In this document: piece by piece, positions 6,904 through 14,038 of the stretch | How the letters are laid out: each line of letters starts with the position of its first letter | Numbering within the stretch: the stretch's first letter is position 1 | NCBI GenBank assembly: GCA_002305275.1 | Contig: DBQO01000014.1 | Location: 1 to 16,898, forward strand | Reading direction: 5' to 3' | Origin: Bacteroidales bacterium UBA1392 | Lineage (GTDB): Bacteria > Bacteroidota > Bacteroidia > Bacteroidales > UBA932 | DNA: 16,898 bases | The notes under the pieces: generated by a model | What the model was told of the DNA's origin: nothing | What the model saw: the letters and a program-made list of their open reading frames with translations, nothing else | Databases searched by the model: none | Position numbers and translations under genes: made by a program

Positions 6904-7516
6904 TGCCTGCCTGATGGAATACCTCTCTTATGGATGTATAGCTGTTGGATAGTTTGGCAGGGATCTCTTCCACAGGTACCCACTCGGCAACCGCGATATT
7001 CTCCTCAGTCTGAGGCACGGGATCGGGTGCGGATTTGCCTTCATATTTCATTTCATACCATCGGGTGTGTTTAAGTATACGCTCACCCTCTCTGGAGTAG
7101 GTGTGATGTGTTACGCATATAAGATTGCCTATGGTAAGCCGGTCTATGCCGGTCTCCTCCGCTACCTCTCGCAGAGCACCCTCCTGACTGCTCTCTCCGG
7201 GCTCCAATTTCCCCTTGGGAAGGTCCCACTTGCCATTGCGCAGTATCATCAATATTCGTCCGGAAGGGTCGCGAACTACTCCTCCTGCTGCATCCAGAAT
7301 ACGGTATTTCGAGCATAGTTCATTGCAAACCCGCTCTCTGTCGGAGGTAGGGATATATAGCGAGGGCATACGCGATGACTTTTCGAACATCATGGGTATG
7401 TTTCCCAGATGCTCTTTTTCACCGACACTGAGAATAAGAGCGCAACTATCTTCCTCGGCATCGGAGGCCGAAGAGCAGACGATGATGTTACGGCTTTCAA
7501 AGTGGATACGATACAT
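6896..7516 (-). CDS. NUDIX hydrolase
   Basis: A 206-residue cytoplasmic protein with a C-terminal NUDIX domain that would cleave a nucleoside diphosphate linked to some other moiety; the substrate cannot be read from the sequence. Seen: an N-terminal region of about 70 residues of unknown function (begins MYRIHFESRNIIVC), then the NUDIX fold with AAGGVVRD (76-83), KWDLPKGKLEPG and a full NUDIX box from G102 to I124 (GKLEPGESSQEG...REVAEETGI), including the metal-binding REVAEE. The start was set at ATG 7516 rather than the upstream in-frame ATG at 7603, because the upstream stretch crosses the promoter region and the first codons of pyrE. A -7 box TATCTTTG (7553-7546) lies 29 bp before this start. 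It is divergent from pyrE and convergent with the lolA-like gene (8-bp overlap). Confidence 0.92.
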   Translation of the reverse strand: MYRIHFESRNIIVCSSASDAEEDSCALILSVGEKEHLGNIPMMFEKSSRMPSLYIPTSDRERVCNELCSKYRILDAAGGVVRDPSGRILMILRNGKWDLPKGKLEPGESSQEGALREVAEETGIDRLTIGNLICVTHHTYSREGERILKHTRWYEMKYEGKSAPDPVPQTEENIAVAEWVPVEEIPAKLSNSYTSIREVFHQAGII

Positions 7517-7537
7517 CGTTTTACCGAATAATATTAT

Positions 7538-7545
7538 TACCTTTG
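7538..7545 (+). promoter_or_regulatory. Putative -7 box (TACCTTTG) for the pyrE operon
   Basis: TACCTTTG fits TAnnTTTG and ends 22 bp before the pyrE ATG. It is immediately followed by the mirror-image -7 box of the NUDIX gene, with which it forms the 10-bp perfect palindrome CTTTGCAAAG (7541-7550). No clear -33 element is visible. Confidence 0.6.
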
Positions 7546-7553
7546 CAAAGATA
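7546..7553 (-). promoter_or_regulatory. Putative -7 box (TATCTTTG on the minus strand) for the NUDIX gene
   Basis: The plus strand reads CAAAGATA. It abuts the pyrE -7 box with no gap, so each promoter's predicted start lies inside the other's box and both cannot be occupied at once. It lies 29 bp from the NUDIX ATG. On the minus strand a TTTA (7576-7573) at about 19 bp is a weak -33 candidate. Confidence 0.55.
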
Positions 7554-7567
7554 AGCCAAAATAGATT

Positions 7568-8203
7568 ATGATTAAAAATATTGAAAAAATAGTTGCCCGC
7601 CATCTGCTTGAAATAAAAGCGGTACAGTTGAGGCCGGAAGAGCCTTTTACTTGGGCATCAGGTTGGAAGTCACCCATTTATTGCGACAACCGCAAAATTC
7701 TTTCCTATCCTGAAAAGCGTACTGAAATCTGCGGTTATTTAGTAGAAGTCATAAAAGAGCATTTCAATGATGTGGATATTATCGCCGGTGTGGCCACAGG
7801 TGCCATTGCATACGGTGCACTGGTAGCGCATGCCCTGGGATTGCCCTTTATATATATCAGACCAAAAGCTAAGGATCATGGTACCTTGGCCCGTATTGAG
7901 GGAGATCTGCCCAAGGGAGCCAATGTGGTTATTATTGAGGACCTTATCTCTACAGGTACAAGTTCGCTCTCAGCTGCTGAAGCCGTTTCCAAAGAGGGTG
8001 GTTTCGTAGAGGGTATGGTTGCCATTTTCTCCTATAATTTCCACAGGACACGTCAGGCCTTTGAGGATGCAAATGTGGAACTGCACATTCTGAGCAATTA
8101 TGATGCACTTCTCGAAGAGGCGGTTGCGTCGGGTTACATAAAGGCGGAAGATCTCAAGGTACTTGATGAGTGGAGATTCAAACCGGACACCTGGGGCAGA
8201 TAG
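7568..8203 (+). CDS. pyrE: Orotate phosphoribosyltransferase
   Basis: A 211-residue enzyme that joins orotate to PRPP to make orotidine 5'-monophosphate in de novo pyrimidine synthesis; the active form is usually a cytoplasmic dimer. Seen: FTWASGWKSPIYCDNR (27-42), the orotate/phosphate contact region; IIAGVATGAIAYGA (71-84); the catalytic flexible loop RPKAKDHG (98-105); and the PRPP-binding signature VVIIEDLISTGTSS (120-133). The length is normal. The start ATG is 22 bp after a TAnnTTTG box and has no Shine-Dalgarno. It leads an apparent operon: the SRPBCC gene begins one base after its stop, and the rRNA methyltransferase gene overlaps the end of that one. The promoter is interlocked with that of the divergent NUDIX gene. 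Confidence 0.96.
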   Translation: MIKNIEKIVARHLLEIKAVQLRPEEPFTWASGWKSPIYCDNRKILSYPEKRTEICGYLVEVIKEHFNDVDIIAGVATGAIAYGALVAHALGLPFIYIRPKAKDHGTLARIEGDLPKGANVVIIEDLISTGTSSLSAAEAVSKEGGFVEGMVAIFSYNFHRTRQAFEDANVELHILSNYDALLEEAVASGYIKAEDLKVLDEWRFKPDTWGR

Positions 8204-8204
8204 T

Positions 8205-8648
8205 ATGGCAGAAGAGATTTGTGGCAAGACCGTAGTCATAGATAGGCCTTCCTATTCGATATATACCGCTTTTTCCGACCTTCGCAACTTTGTGGCCGCC
8301 ATCCCGGAAGATAAAAAGGAGATGGTGACCGCCGATGCCGACACCATATCGGCAAAAGTACAGGGTTTTGAGATTGGAATGAGAGTCCATAAAAGAACAC
8401 CTTTTTCGAGAATAGATTTTGAACAGGATGGGCAAGCCCCGTTTCCATTTCTTTTTTCTCTGATAATGGACCCGATGGATGACAACCGTACCTATTTTCA
8501 TATTGAACTACGTGCAGAACTCAATACCATGATGAAAATGGTTATAGGCAACAGACTGCACGATCTGGTTGACAAACTTACAGAGGGCATAGCCAAAGCT
8601 GCAAGCGGTGAAATGCCGGATGAAGCCTTTTTTGATGTTTCCCGCTGA
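8205..8648 (+). CDS. SRPBCC (START/Bet v1-like) family protein
   Basis: A 147-residue small protein with the pattern of the SRPBCC fold: an N-terminal strand (GKTVVIDRPS), a short helix with SDLRNFVAAIP (the 'fxxlxdfxxwmp' type region), a run of beta strands (DADTISAKVQGFEIGMRV, FFLFSL-type strands, RTYFHIELRAEL), and a long C-terminal helix (about 102-130). Such proteins bind lipophilic ligands in a cavity; no ligand can be named. There is no signal peptide. The ATG at 8205, one base after the pyrE stop, was chosen over an earlier in-frame start inside pyrE, because the extra residues would be read from pyrE coding sequence. Such a gene beside pyrE is, as I recall, common in Bacteroidales. 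Its last 14 bases overlap the next gene. Confidence 0.82.
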   Translation: MAEEICGKTVVIDRPSYSIYTAFSDLRNFVAAIPEDKKEMVTADADTISAKVQGFEIGMRVHKRTPFSRIDFEQDGQAPFPFLFSLIMDPMDDNRTYFHIELRAELNTMMKMVIGNRLHDLVDKLTEGIAKAASGEMPDEAFFDVSR

Positions 8649-10029
8649 GTTTATCCATACTCTTGAAATTCATTTTGGAGAGGAGCGTACTCATCGCCTT
8701 CTCTCTGCTCTTTCAGCAGAACCTTCACTATCGGTTCGTGCAAACCTTGCAAAAATCTCTACGGAAGGACTTGCAGAGCATTTTTATGACTATTATGACG
8801 GCATCGTACCCTGGTGTCCGGAGGGATTGTATCTCAAAAGCAGACCCTCATTTACATTGGATCCTCTTTTTCATGCAGGATATTACTATGTACAGGAGGC
8901 CTCCTCAATGTATACCGGAGTGGTGCTGAAACGGGCGATATCACAATTATCTGAGGGATCACCATTCGATCGGTTTGGGGTTTCTCCTTCAAGCGGCCGT
9001 CCGGAAGGCTCTATTTCGACTGAGGGGCCCGGACTTCGTCTTCTGGATCTCTCTGCCGCTCCGGGAGGTAAGAGCACGCATATTCTTTCGATTATCAATC
9101 CAAACGATCTTTTGGTCTCAAATGAGGTAATCCGTAGCAGGGCTTCAATCCTGGCTGAGAATATTGCTAAATGGGGATATCCCAATGTTGTGGTATCAAA
9201 CAATGATCCAGCAGATTTTATCGCTCTTTATGACTTTTTTGATATCGTTCTGGTGGATGCTCCTTGTTCGGGCGAGGGGATGTTCCGCAAAGATCCCGAT
9301 GCCCTGAAGGAGTGGTCTGTGGATAATGTACGCCTATCTGCTTCCAGGCAGAGAAGGATAATCTCGGATATATGGCAAGCTCTCCGTAGTGGCGGATATT
9401 TCATTTATTCCACCTGTACGTTCAACACTCTCGAGAATGATGAAAATGTGGCTTGGATTGCTTCAGAGCTTGGTGCTGAACTCATCGAGCAGCGTCAGTT
9501 TCTCCCCGGAGAAGAGAGAGGGGAGGGATTTTTCATCGCGCTATTGCGCAAAAATGGTGACTATTATCCATCTGTATCAAGCAAGATTTCGGATAATAAA
9601 AAAAATCAGATTCCTGCTTGTGCCTCATTTGTATCGGCAGTTGAGGGACAATTTACATTTGCTTCGAAGGGTGATTTGTGGAGGCTATTTCCGGCTGCTC
9701 TCGCTGCGGATATAAAGAGTCTGGAGTCTTCTCTCAAAGTAATTCGTTCGGGAGTGGATGTTGCTTTGCAGAAGGGGCGCGATATGGTGCCGGAGGCCGA
9801 CCTGGCGCTTTCCACGGTTTTGGATAAAAAGGCATTTCACACAGTGGGACTCTCTCTGGAGGATGCCTTGAATTTTCTCTCCAGAGACAATCTCGTATTT
9901 GGCCCTGAAGTTCCTTTGGGCTATTTGTTGGTCTGTTTTGAAGGTGCCCCTCTGGGTTTTGTCAAAAATCTAGGTCGCCGCTCCAACAACCTGCATCCGG
10001 TTTCCCGCAGGATAAGAATGAAATCCTAA
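8635..10029 (+). CDS. RsmF-like 16S rRNA (cytosine-C5)-methyltransferase, NOL1/NOP2/Sun family
   Basis: A 464-residue AdoMet-dependent RNA m5C methyltransferase. Seen: an N-terminal RsmF-like region (FPAEFIHTLEIHF), the YYVQEASSM box, SAM motif I LSAAPGGKST (139-148), SNEVIRSRA (162-170), motif IV VDAPCSGEGMFRKDPDA with Cys211, motif VI YSTCTFNTLENDE with the catalytic Cys261, and a C-terminal RNA-binding, PUA-like part ending GFVKNLGRRSNNLHP. A stretch of about 30 residues (about 104-133, rich in S, G, P and E) lies between the QEASSM helix and motif I, where relatives I recall have a much shorter link. The start is uncertain: ATG 8635 matches the family N-terminus; ATG 8620 and GTG 8608 are alternatives. 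It overlaps the SRPBCC gene by 14 bp, implying translational coupling. The target base is inferred from the family only. Confidence 0.9.
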   Translation: MFPAEFIHTLEIHFGEERTHRLLSALSAEPSLSVRANLAKISTEGLAEHFYDYYDGIVPWCPEGLYLKSRPSFTLDPLFHAGYYYVQEASSMYTGVVLKRAISQLSEGSPFDRFGVSPSSGRPEGSISTEGPGLRLLDLSAAPGGKSTHILSIINPNDLLVSNEVIRSRASILAENIAKWGYPNVVVSNNDPADFIALYDFFDIVLVDAPCSGEGMFRKDPDALKEWSVDNVRLSASRQRRIISDIWQALRSGGYFIYSTCTFNTLENDENVAWIASELGAELIEQRQFLPGEERGEGFFIALLRKNGDYYPSVSSKISDNKKNQIPACASFVSAVEGQFTFASKGDLWRLFPAALAADIKSLESSLKVIRSGVDVALQKGRDMVPEADLALSTVLDKKAFHTVGLSLEDALNFLSRDNLVFGPEVPLGYLLVCFEGAPLGFVKNLGRRSNNLHPVSRRIRMKS

Positions 10030-10036
10030 TAGTTAT

Positions 10037-11320
10037 TCATTTTTTTGATTTTACTTCCGCTTTGTCAAGAATGTTGCCGTAGCGGTCAAGGAGAGTGAGT
10101 ACCATTCTCCTTTTATTTACATCGAGGTGGATGGCTCCGACAGTCATTGCGCCTTCGCTCCAGCGGAAGCGGATTTTATCAAGATTTTCCGTAAGCGGAT
10201 TGGGAGTGGGTACGCCACGCTCATTGTCGGAGGAGGGAGCCTGAATATATACAGTACCCTTTTTGCCATCGCTCTCTTTCCCCTGATAAATTGCATTGGT
10301 GCGCACATAGATATGGTTGTTGCCCGCCAGGGCCAGGTCTATGCCAAGTTCGTCAAAAAGTTCGCTCCACCTCGCATATTGCGAGGTTTTGCCACTGTCA
10401 CCAAAGAACCACTGGTAATGTTCACATACTACACGGTATCTGGCAGGATTATTTTTGACTACCTCTCTCACCCATTCCTGAGCAGCGTTCAGACCCTCTT
10501 CTTCCCTCATGCTCTCGTTGTTGAGCATTATGAATTGAGTATCTCCCCAGTAAAACCAGTAGCAGACCCCCTCTTCTCCTTTATATCCGTTACGTGGATA
10601 AAAACTGGCCTCTTTAAAATACTCATTTGTATTCTTAATATAACCACGTGACATATTGTCGTGGTTTCCGTTTACACCGGCCCACATATAATTCTTAAAA
10701 TGCACCTCTTCATACATCTCCTGCCAGAATGAGTAACTGCCTCCCCAGGAAATGACATCTCCAAGGTGGAGTACCCAGTCAAATCCGGGGTCATATTCCC
10801 GCACCTTATCCATCATTGCCATTGCATTGTCAAGACGGCCGCGCAACGGTGGATAGACGTGAAAATCCGAAATGATACAGGCACTCCAGCGGTTGCTGCC
10901 GGATGTTCTGAATTTATAAGTATCACTGGTACAACGTTCGCTGACAATGCGGTATTTGTATTCTCTACGGGGCTTCAACTCTTCGAGGGCTGCTTCATAT
11001 TTGAGGAAAATAGCATCTTCGTAAAAGTCGGTGCCATCTGCTTTTTTGGAATAGACCTTGTCAAACACCGTGCAAAGATGGCTTGTTCCCTCCATTGTTC
11101 TCGATTCTTTCCATTGCGTATCCCGTGCAAGAGTGTATTCTATGGCACACTCCGTGATGGTTGTATCTGCTCCCCAGCTGATGTGCATAGCCTTTGAGGT
11201 GTTTTCTGCCGGGCATGTGACTATGGAAAAGAGGCCCTGTCTCTGTGCAGTAAGAGTCGAGGATAGGATTGCAAGTATTGCTGAAAATAGAATCCGCTTT
11301 AGAAGTGTTTCGAAATTCAT
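10037..11320 (-). CDS. Secreted calcineurin-like metallophosphoesterase with purple acid phosphatase-like N-terminal domain
   Basis: A 427-residue exported protein. Seen: a Sec signal peptide (1-25, hydrophobic core RILFSAILAILSS, likely cut after LTA), a fibronectin type III-like domain (about 30-140, with ELKPRREYKYRIV as in purple acid phosphatases), then a metallophosphoesterase domain with DFH (D152, H154), LGDVISWGG (D188), GNHD (218-221), a motif IV histidine in CEHYQ (H301), and GNNHIYVR (333-340). In the last motif the usual GHxH is GNNH: the first metal-binding His is replaced by Asn. The protein probably acts in the periplasm or at the surface, and its substrate is unknown. It is transcribed alone from a TAnnTTTG box 26 bp upstream and ends 7 bp from the convergent rRNA methyltransferase gene. 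Confidence 0.88.
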   Translation of the reverse strand: MNFETLLKRILFSAILAILSSTLTAQRQGLFSIVTCPAENTSKAMHISWGADTTITECAIEYTLARDTQWKESRTMEGTSHLCTVFDKVYSKKADGTDFYEDAIFLKYEAALEELKPRREYKYRIVSERCTSDTYKFRTSGSNRWSACIISDFHVYPPLRGRLDNAMAMMDKVREYDPGFDWVLHLGDVISWGGSYSFWQEMYEEVHFKNYMWAGVNGNHDNMSRGYIKNTNEYFKEASFYPRNGYKGEEGVCYWFYWGDTQFIMLNNESMREEEGLNAAQEWVREVVKNNPARYRVVCEHYQWFFGDSGKTSQYARWSELFDELGIDLALAGNNHIYVRTNAIYQGKESDGKKGTVYIQAPSSDNERGVPTPNPLTENLDKIRFRWSEGAMTVGAIHLDVNKRRMVLTLLDRYGNILDKAEVKSKK

Positions 11321-11346
11321 AATGAAAAGTTTGTCTGTTTGATTCT

Positions 11347-11354
11347 CAAAATTA
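11347..11354 (-). promoter_or_regulatory. Putative -7 box (TAATTTTG on the minus strand) for the phosphoesterase gene
   Basis: The plus strand reads CAAAATTA, which on the minus strand fits TAnnTTTG, 26 bp before the ATG at 11320. No TTTG -33 element is found at 19-21 bp. Confidence 0.5.
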
Positions 11355-11395
11355 AGAAAAAATGTCAGAATGGATAGAGCAGTGGTATAAAATTC

Positions 11396-11433
11396 ATGCG
11401 GCTCATCTCCGTCAGATTGGAAACAAGCCGCAT
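11396..11433 (-). terminator. GC-rich inverted repeat downstream of uvrD, possible terminator or structured RNA
   Basis: ATGCGGCT (11396-11403) and AGCCGCAT (11426-11433) are perfect 8-bp complements separated by 22 bases. On the minus strand the stem is followed by GAATTTTATA, a modest T tract, so it could end uvrD transcripts about 107 bp after the stop. The 22-base loop is large for an intrinsic terminator, so another RNA-structure role is possible. Confidence 0.35.
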
Positions 11434-11500
11434 TACTTAACCTAAACTTAAACTATGAAAAACTTCAAAATAAGTATATGCAATCTATGTGCCAAAGTTG

Positions 11501-11522
11501 AAAAAAGTGTTCAAAGTTTGAA
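11501..11522 (-). terminator. Weak terminator candidate just after uvrD
   Basis: TTCAAAGTTTGAA (11510-11522) is a perfect 6-bp-arm palindrome around one base. On the minus strand it lies 17 bases after the uvrD stop and is followed by CAC and six T. The stem is AT-rich and therefore weak. Confidence 0.3.
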
Positions 11523-11539
11523 AAATTTTACCAAAAATC

Positions 11540-13885
11540 TCAAACTATGCGAAGTTTCGCAAATTTAAGCAAAAGAGTCTTCTCACCTGAACTGTCAAAC
11601 TTTACAACTGCTTTGGCATTGGCATCATTACTCTCAAAGGATATAATGGTGCCGAAGCCGAAAGTGGCATGTTCAACCCTCTGTCCCACTTTCAGGTCGT
11701 ATATGGCTGAGGGCTGGAATCCTTCCGATGGTGTATGTTTGCTACCCCGGGAGAAACTCTTCGTTAATTCATATCTGCGCAACATGTCAGGCCTATTCTG
11801 CATACTTTCTTGTCTGCCGCCTACCCTTTCCGCAGGTGTAGCAAACTCTTCTCTCATATATGGCATACGCGGTTGATCATCAATGGGCATCTCAAGGTGG
11901 CGACTGTCGATCTCTCTGACGAAACGGCTGACCGGATTGCTCTCTTGCTGGCCCCAGCGCATCCTGTTGCGGGCAAAACTGATCGTTGCACACTTCTGAG
12001 CCCTTGTCAAGGCCACATAGAATAGCCTGCGCTCCTCCTCTATATCCATATCACTTCCATTCAAACCTGAAGAAGGGAAGAGGTTTTCCTCCATCCCCGC
12101 TATGTAGACATAGGGAAACTCAAGTCCCTTGGATGAGTGAACCGTCATCAGGGTAATCTTGTTTCTGACCTCCGCCTCATCCATCTCCTCTTCCTCACGA
12201 TCCATTTCAGACATCAGCGAGATATTTTCAATATAGTCGTTAAGGGTTACGATTATCTCCTCTTCCGGGGAGTCGCTCTCCATTGCCCTTGTCTCCCTCT
12301 CTTCATCCACAAAACTTTTGATGCTATTATAGAGTTCTTCTATATTCTCAAATCTGGAGATTCCTTCCGGAGAGTTGTCATTTTTAAGTGAAGCCAGGTA
12401 GCCTGAGTCATTACCGATGCGTTGTGCTATGGTAAATGCATCGGTGGTGCTCCACTCCTGATGAATCGGCTCCATCATGGTGACGAAGTTCAGAAATTTA
12501 TTGACTGCCGCCGGCTTGAGTCCTACTTCAATAAATTTTTCATGGGGGAGGAAAATAGCCTCATAGAGCGAAGAACCGGTTTCCGTTGCTGCATCTGACA
12601 AGCGACTTAGGGAGGTACTTCCAATTCCGCGGGCAGGCACATTGATTACTCTGCGGAAGGCTTCGTCATCGCGTGGATTGACTATCAAACGAAAGTATGC
12701 CAACATGTCCTTAACCTCGGCACGATCGTAGAAAGATTGGCCGGAATAGATGCGGTAGGGGAGGTTTCTTTTGCGTAGGGCCTCTTCCAGCACCCTCGAT
12801 TGGGCGTTTGTACGGTAGAGGATGGCAAAGTCCCCATACTGCGCCTTGTCGCTGAAGATTCGCCGCATTATTGAGGATGCAGTAAGGTAGGCCTCTTCCT
12901 GCTCGGTGAAGGCCTTTATGATACCGATTTTTTCACCTTCCGCACCCTCTGAGAAGCACTCTTTCTTGAGGCGGTTGCTATTATTGGCAATCACGCTGTT
13001 TGCCGCCTTGACGATGGTCTTTGTCGAGCGGTAGTTCTGTTCCAGTTTGTATTCGGTTGCATCGGGGTAGTCCCTTTTGAATTTGAGTATGTTCTCTATT
13101 CTCGCTCCGCGAAATCCGTAGATACTCTGAGAGTCATCACCCACCACGCAGATATTTCTGTGTGGCTCTGCAAGTTTTTTGAGAATGATGTATTGCGCAT
13201 GGTTGGTATCCTGGTATTCGTCCACAAGGATATAGTCGAATTTGGCTGAGATAGCCTCTCTCGCTTCAGGAAAATTTTTCAGCAGAATATTGGTATTTAG
13301 GAGGATGTCGTCGAAATCCATTGCTCCTGCTGTTTTGCATTTTTTGACGTATAGCGCATAAATATCGGCTATACGGCCTCTCCTCGATGCGGCATCGGCT
13401 TCCATCAAAGATGCATCTGCATAATAGCCACTTACCGTTATAAGATTGTTTTTGGCCAGTGAAATCCTGGATTGTATTTGAGCAGGCTTGTAGATTTTGT
13501 CGTCAAGCTGAAGCTCTTTTATACATTGTTTGATGGCATTTCTGGAGTCACTCTGATCGTATATGGTAAATTCCCGCGGATATTCGAGTTGCTGCGAATA
13601 TTCCCTTAGGAACCTTATGAAAATTGAGTGGAAAGTTCCCATCCAGAGCCTTCTTGCGCTCCTTTCACCTACAATGGCCGCTATCCTTTCCTTCATTTCT
13701 CCGGCAGCCTTTTTGGTGAATGTCAAAGCAAGCACTCGGGAGGGATCGTATCCTTGAGAGAGAATATTGGCAATTCTACAGGTAAGCACCCTGGTTTTGC
13801 CTGAACCGGCACCCGCAACGATAAGTGAAGGCCCTTCTATATTGCTGACAGCCTCTTTCTGTGCCGGATTCAGCTCTTCAAACAT
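11540..13885 (-). CDS. uvrD: UvrD/PcrA/Rep-type ATP-dependent DNA helicase
   Basis: A 781-residue superfamily 1A 3'-5' helicase for DNA repair and replication-fork maintenance. Seen: the Q-motif LNPAQKEAV (5-13), Walker A AGAGSGKTR (24-32), motif Ib TFTKKAAGEMKERI, motif II VDEYQDTN (221-228), motif III VVGDDSQSIYGFRGA, motif IV NYRSTKTIV, motif V VHSSKGLEFPYVYI with ENLFPS, and motif VI EEERRLFYVALTRA. A PcrA-type Tudor-like end follows (VGQRVEHATFGFGTI ... LKFAKLRIV). The start was put at ATG 13885 because MFEELNPAQ matches the family. ATG 13906 adds seven residues and also lies after the predicted transcription start (about 13918). An earlier in-frame ATG at 13954 falls within the -33 element and is excluded. 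The gene is divergent from nqrA, and its 3' end faces a 219-bp spacer. Whether it is UvrD, PcrA or Rep by strict orthology cannot be told. Confidence 0.95.
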   Translation of the reverse strand: MFEELNPAQKEAVSNIEGPSLIVAGAGSGKTRVLTCRIANILSQGYDPSRVLALTFTKKAAGEMKERIAAIVGERSARRLWMGTFHSIFIRFLREYSQQLEYPREFTIYDQSDSRNAIKQCIKELQLDDKIYKPAQIQSRISLAKNNLITVSGYYADASLMEADAASRRGRIADIYALYVKKCKTAGAMDFDDILLNTNILLKNFPEAREAISAKFDYILVDEYQDTNHAQYIILKKLAEPHRNICVVGDDSQSIYGFRGARIENILKFKRDYPDATEYKLEQNYRSTKTIVKAANSVIANNSNRLKKECFSEGAEGEKIGIIKAFTEQEEAYLTASSIMRRIFSDKAQYGDFAILYRTNAQSRVLEEALRKRNLPYRIYSGQSFYDRAEVKDMLAYFRLIVNPRDDEAFRRVINVPARGIGSTSLSRLSDAATETGSSLYEAIFLPHEKFIEVGLKPAAVNKFLNFVTMMEPIHQEWSTTDAFTIAQRIGNDSGYLASLKNDNSPEGISRFENIEELYNSIKSFVDEERETRAMESDSPEEEIIVTLNDYIENISLMSEMDREEEEMDEAEVRNKITLMTVHSSKGLEFPYVYIAGMEENLFPSSGLNGSDMDIEEERRLFYVALTRAQKCATISFARNRMRWGQQESNPVSRFVREIDSRHLEMPIDDQPRMPYMREEFATPAERVGGRQESMQNRPDMLRRYELTKSFSRGSKHTPSEGFQPSAIYDLKVGQRVEHATFGFGTIISFESNDANAKAVVKFDSSGEKTLLLKFAKLRIV

Positions 13886-13924
13886 TTGTTCTATCCTACC
13901 TTTCATAAATAATTTATAATTATG

Positions 13925-13955
13925 CAAAAATAAGCCCGAGAAATTGCATTTCAAA
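13925..13955 (-). promoter_or_regulatory. Near-consensus Bacteroidota promoter for uvrD
   Basis: On the minus strand, TTTG (13955-13952), 19 bp, then TATTTTTG (13932-13925) match the -33/-7 pair of the Bacteroidota primary sigma factor. The predicted start near 13918 leaves a leader of about 12 or 33 bases depending on the ATG used. Confidence 0.7.
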
Positions 13956-13979
13956 GGATTGAATATCGTTTTTTATACA

Positions 13980-13987
13980 TAACTTTG
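13980..13987 (+). promoter_or_regulatory. Putative -7 box (TAACTTTG) for the nqr operon
   Basis: TAACTTTG fits TAnnTTTG. ATTG at 13958-13961 is a weak -33 candidate with an 18-bp spacer. The distance to the nqrA ATG is 51 bp, the longest leader in the window, though I see no clear structure in it. Confidence 0.5.
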
Positions 13988-14038
13988 CGGCTGATTGTGT
14001 AAATACTTAAGTGTTAAATCAATAATATGAAATAAAGA

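Noticed and set aside
7517..7603. N-terminal extension of the NUDIX protein from an earlier ATG
   Set aside because: It would cross both promoter boxes and the first codons of pyrE, and MYRIHF at 7516 fits a family start.
10009..10046. AGGAT...ATCCT hairpin followed by seven T after the rRNA methyltransferase gene
   Set aside because: The stem is only 5 bp with a 9-base loop, and the T run starts 12 bases after the stem, so it is not a convincing intrinsic terminator.
10127..11197. Plus-strand ORFs of 174 and 143 codons antisense to the phosphoesterase
   Set aside because: They are shadows of a gene with clear domain motifs on the minus strand; no promoter box or family resemblance.
11548..11561. 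GCGAAGTTTCGC hairpin at the uvrD 3' end
   Set aside because: Short stem with a very tight loop inside coding sequence and no T run after it; likely chance.
13886..13954. N-terminal extension of UvrD from ATG 13954
   Set aside because: That ATG lies in the -33 element, upstream of the predicted transcript; homology begins at MFEELNPAQ.
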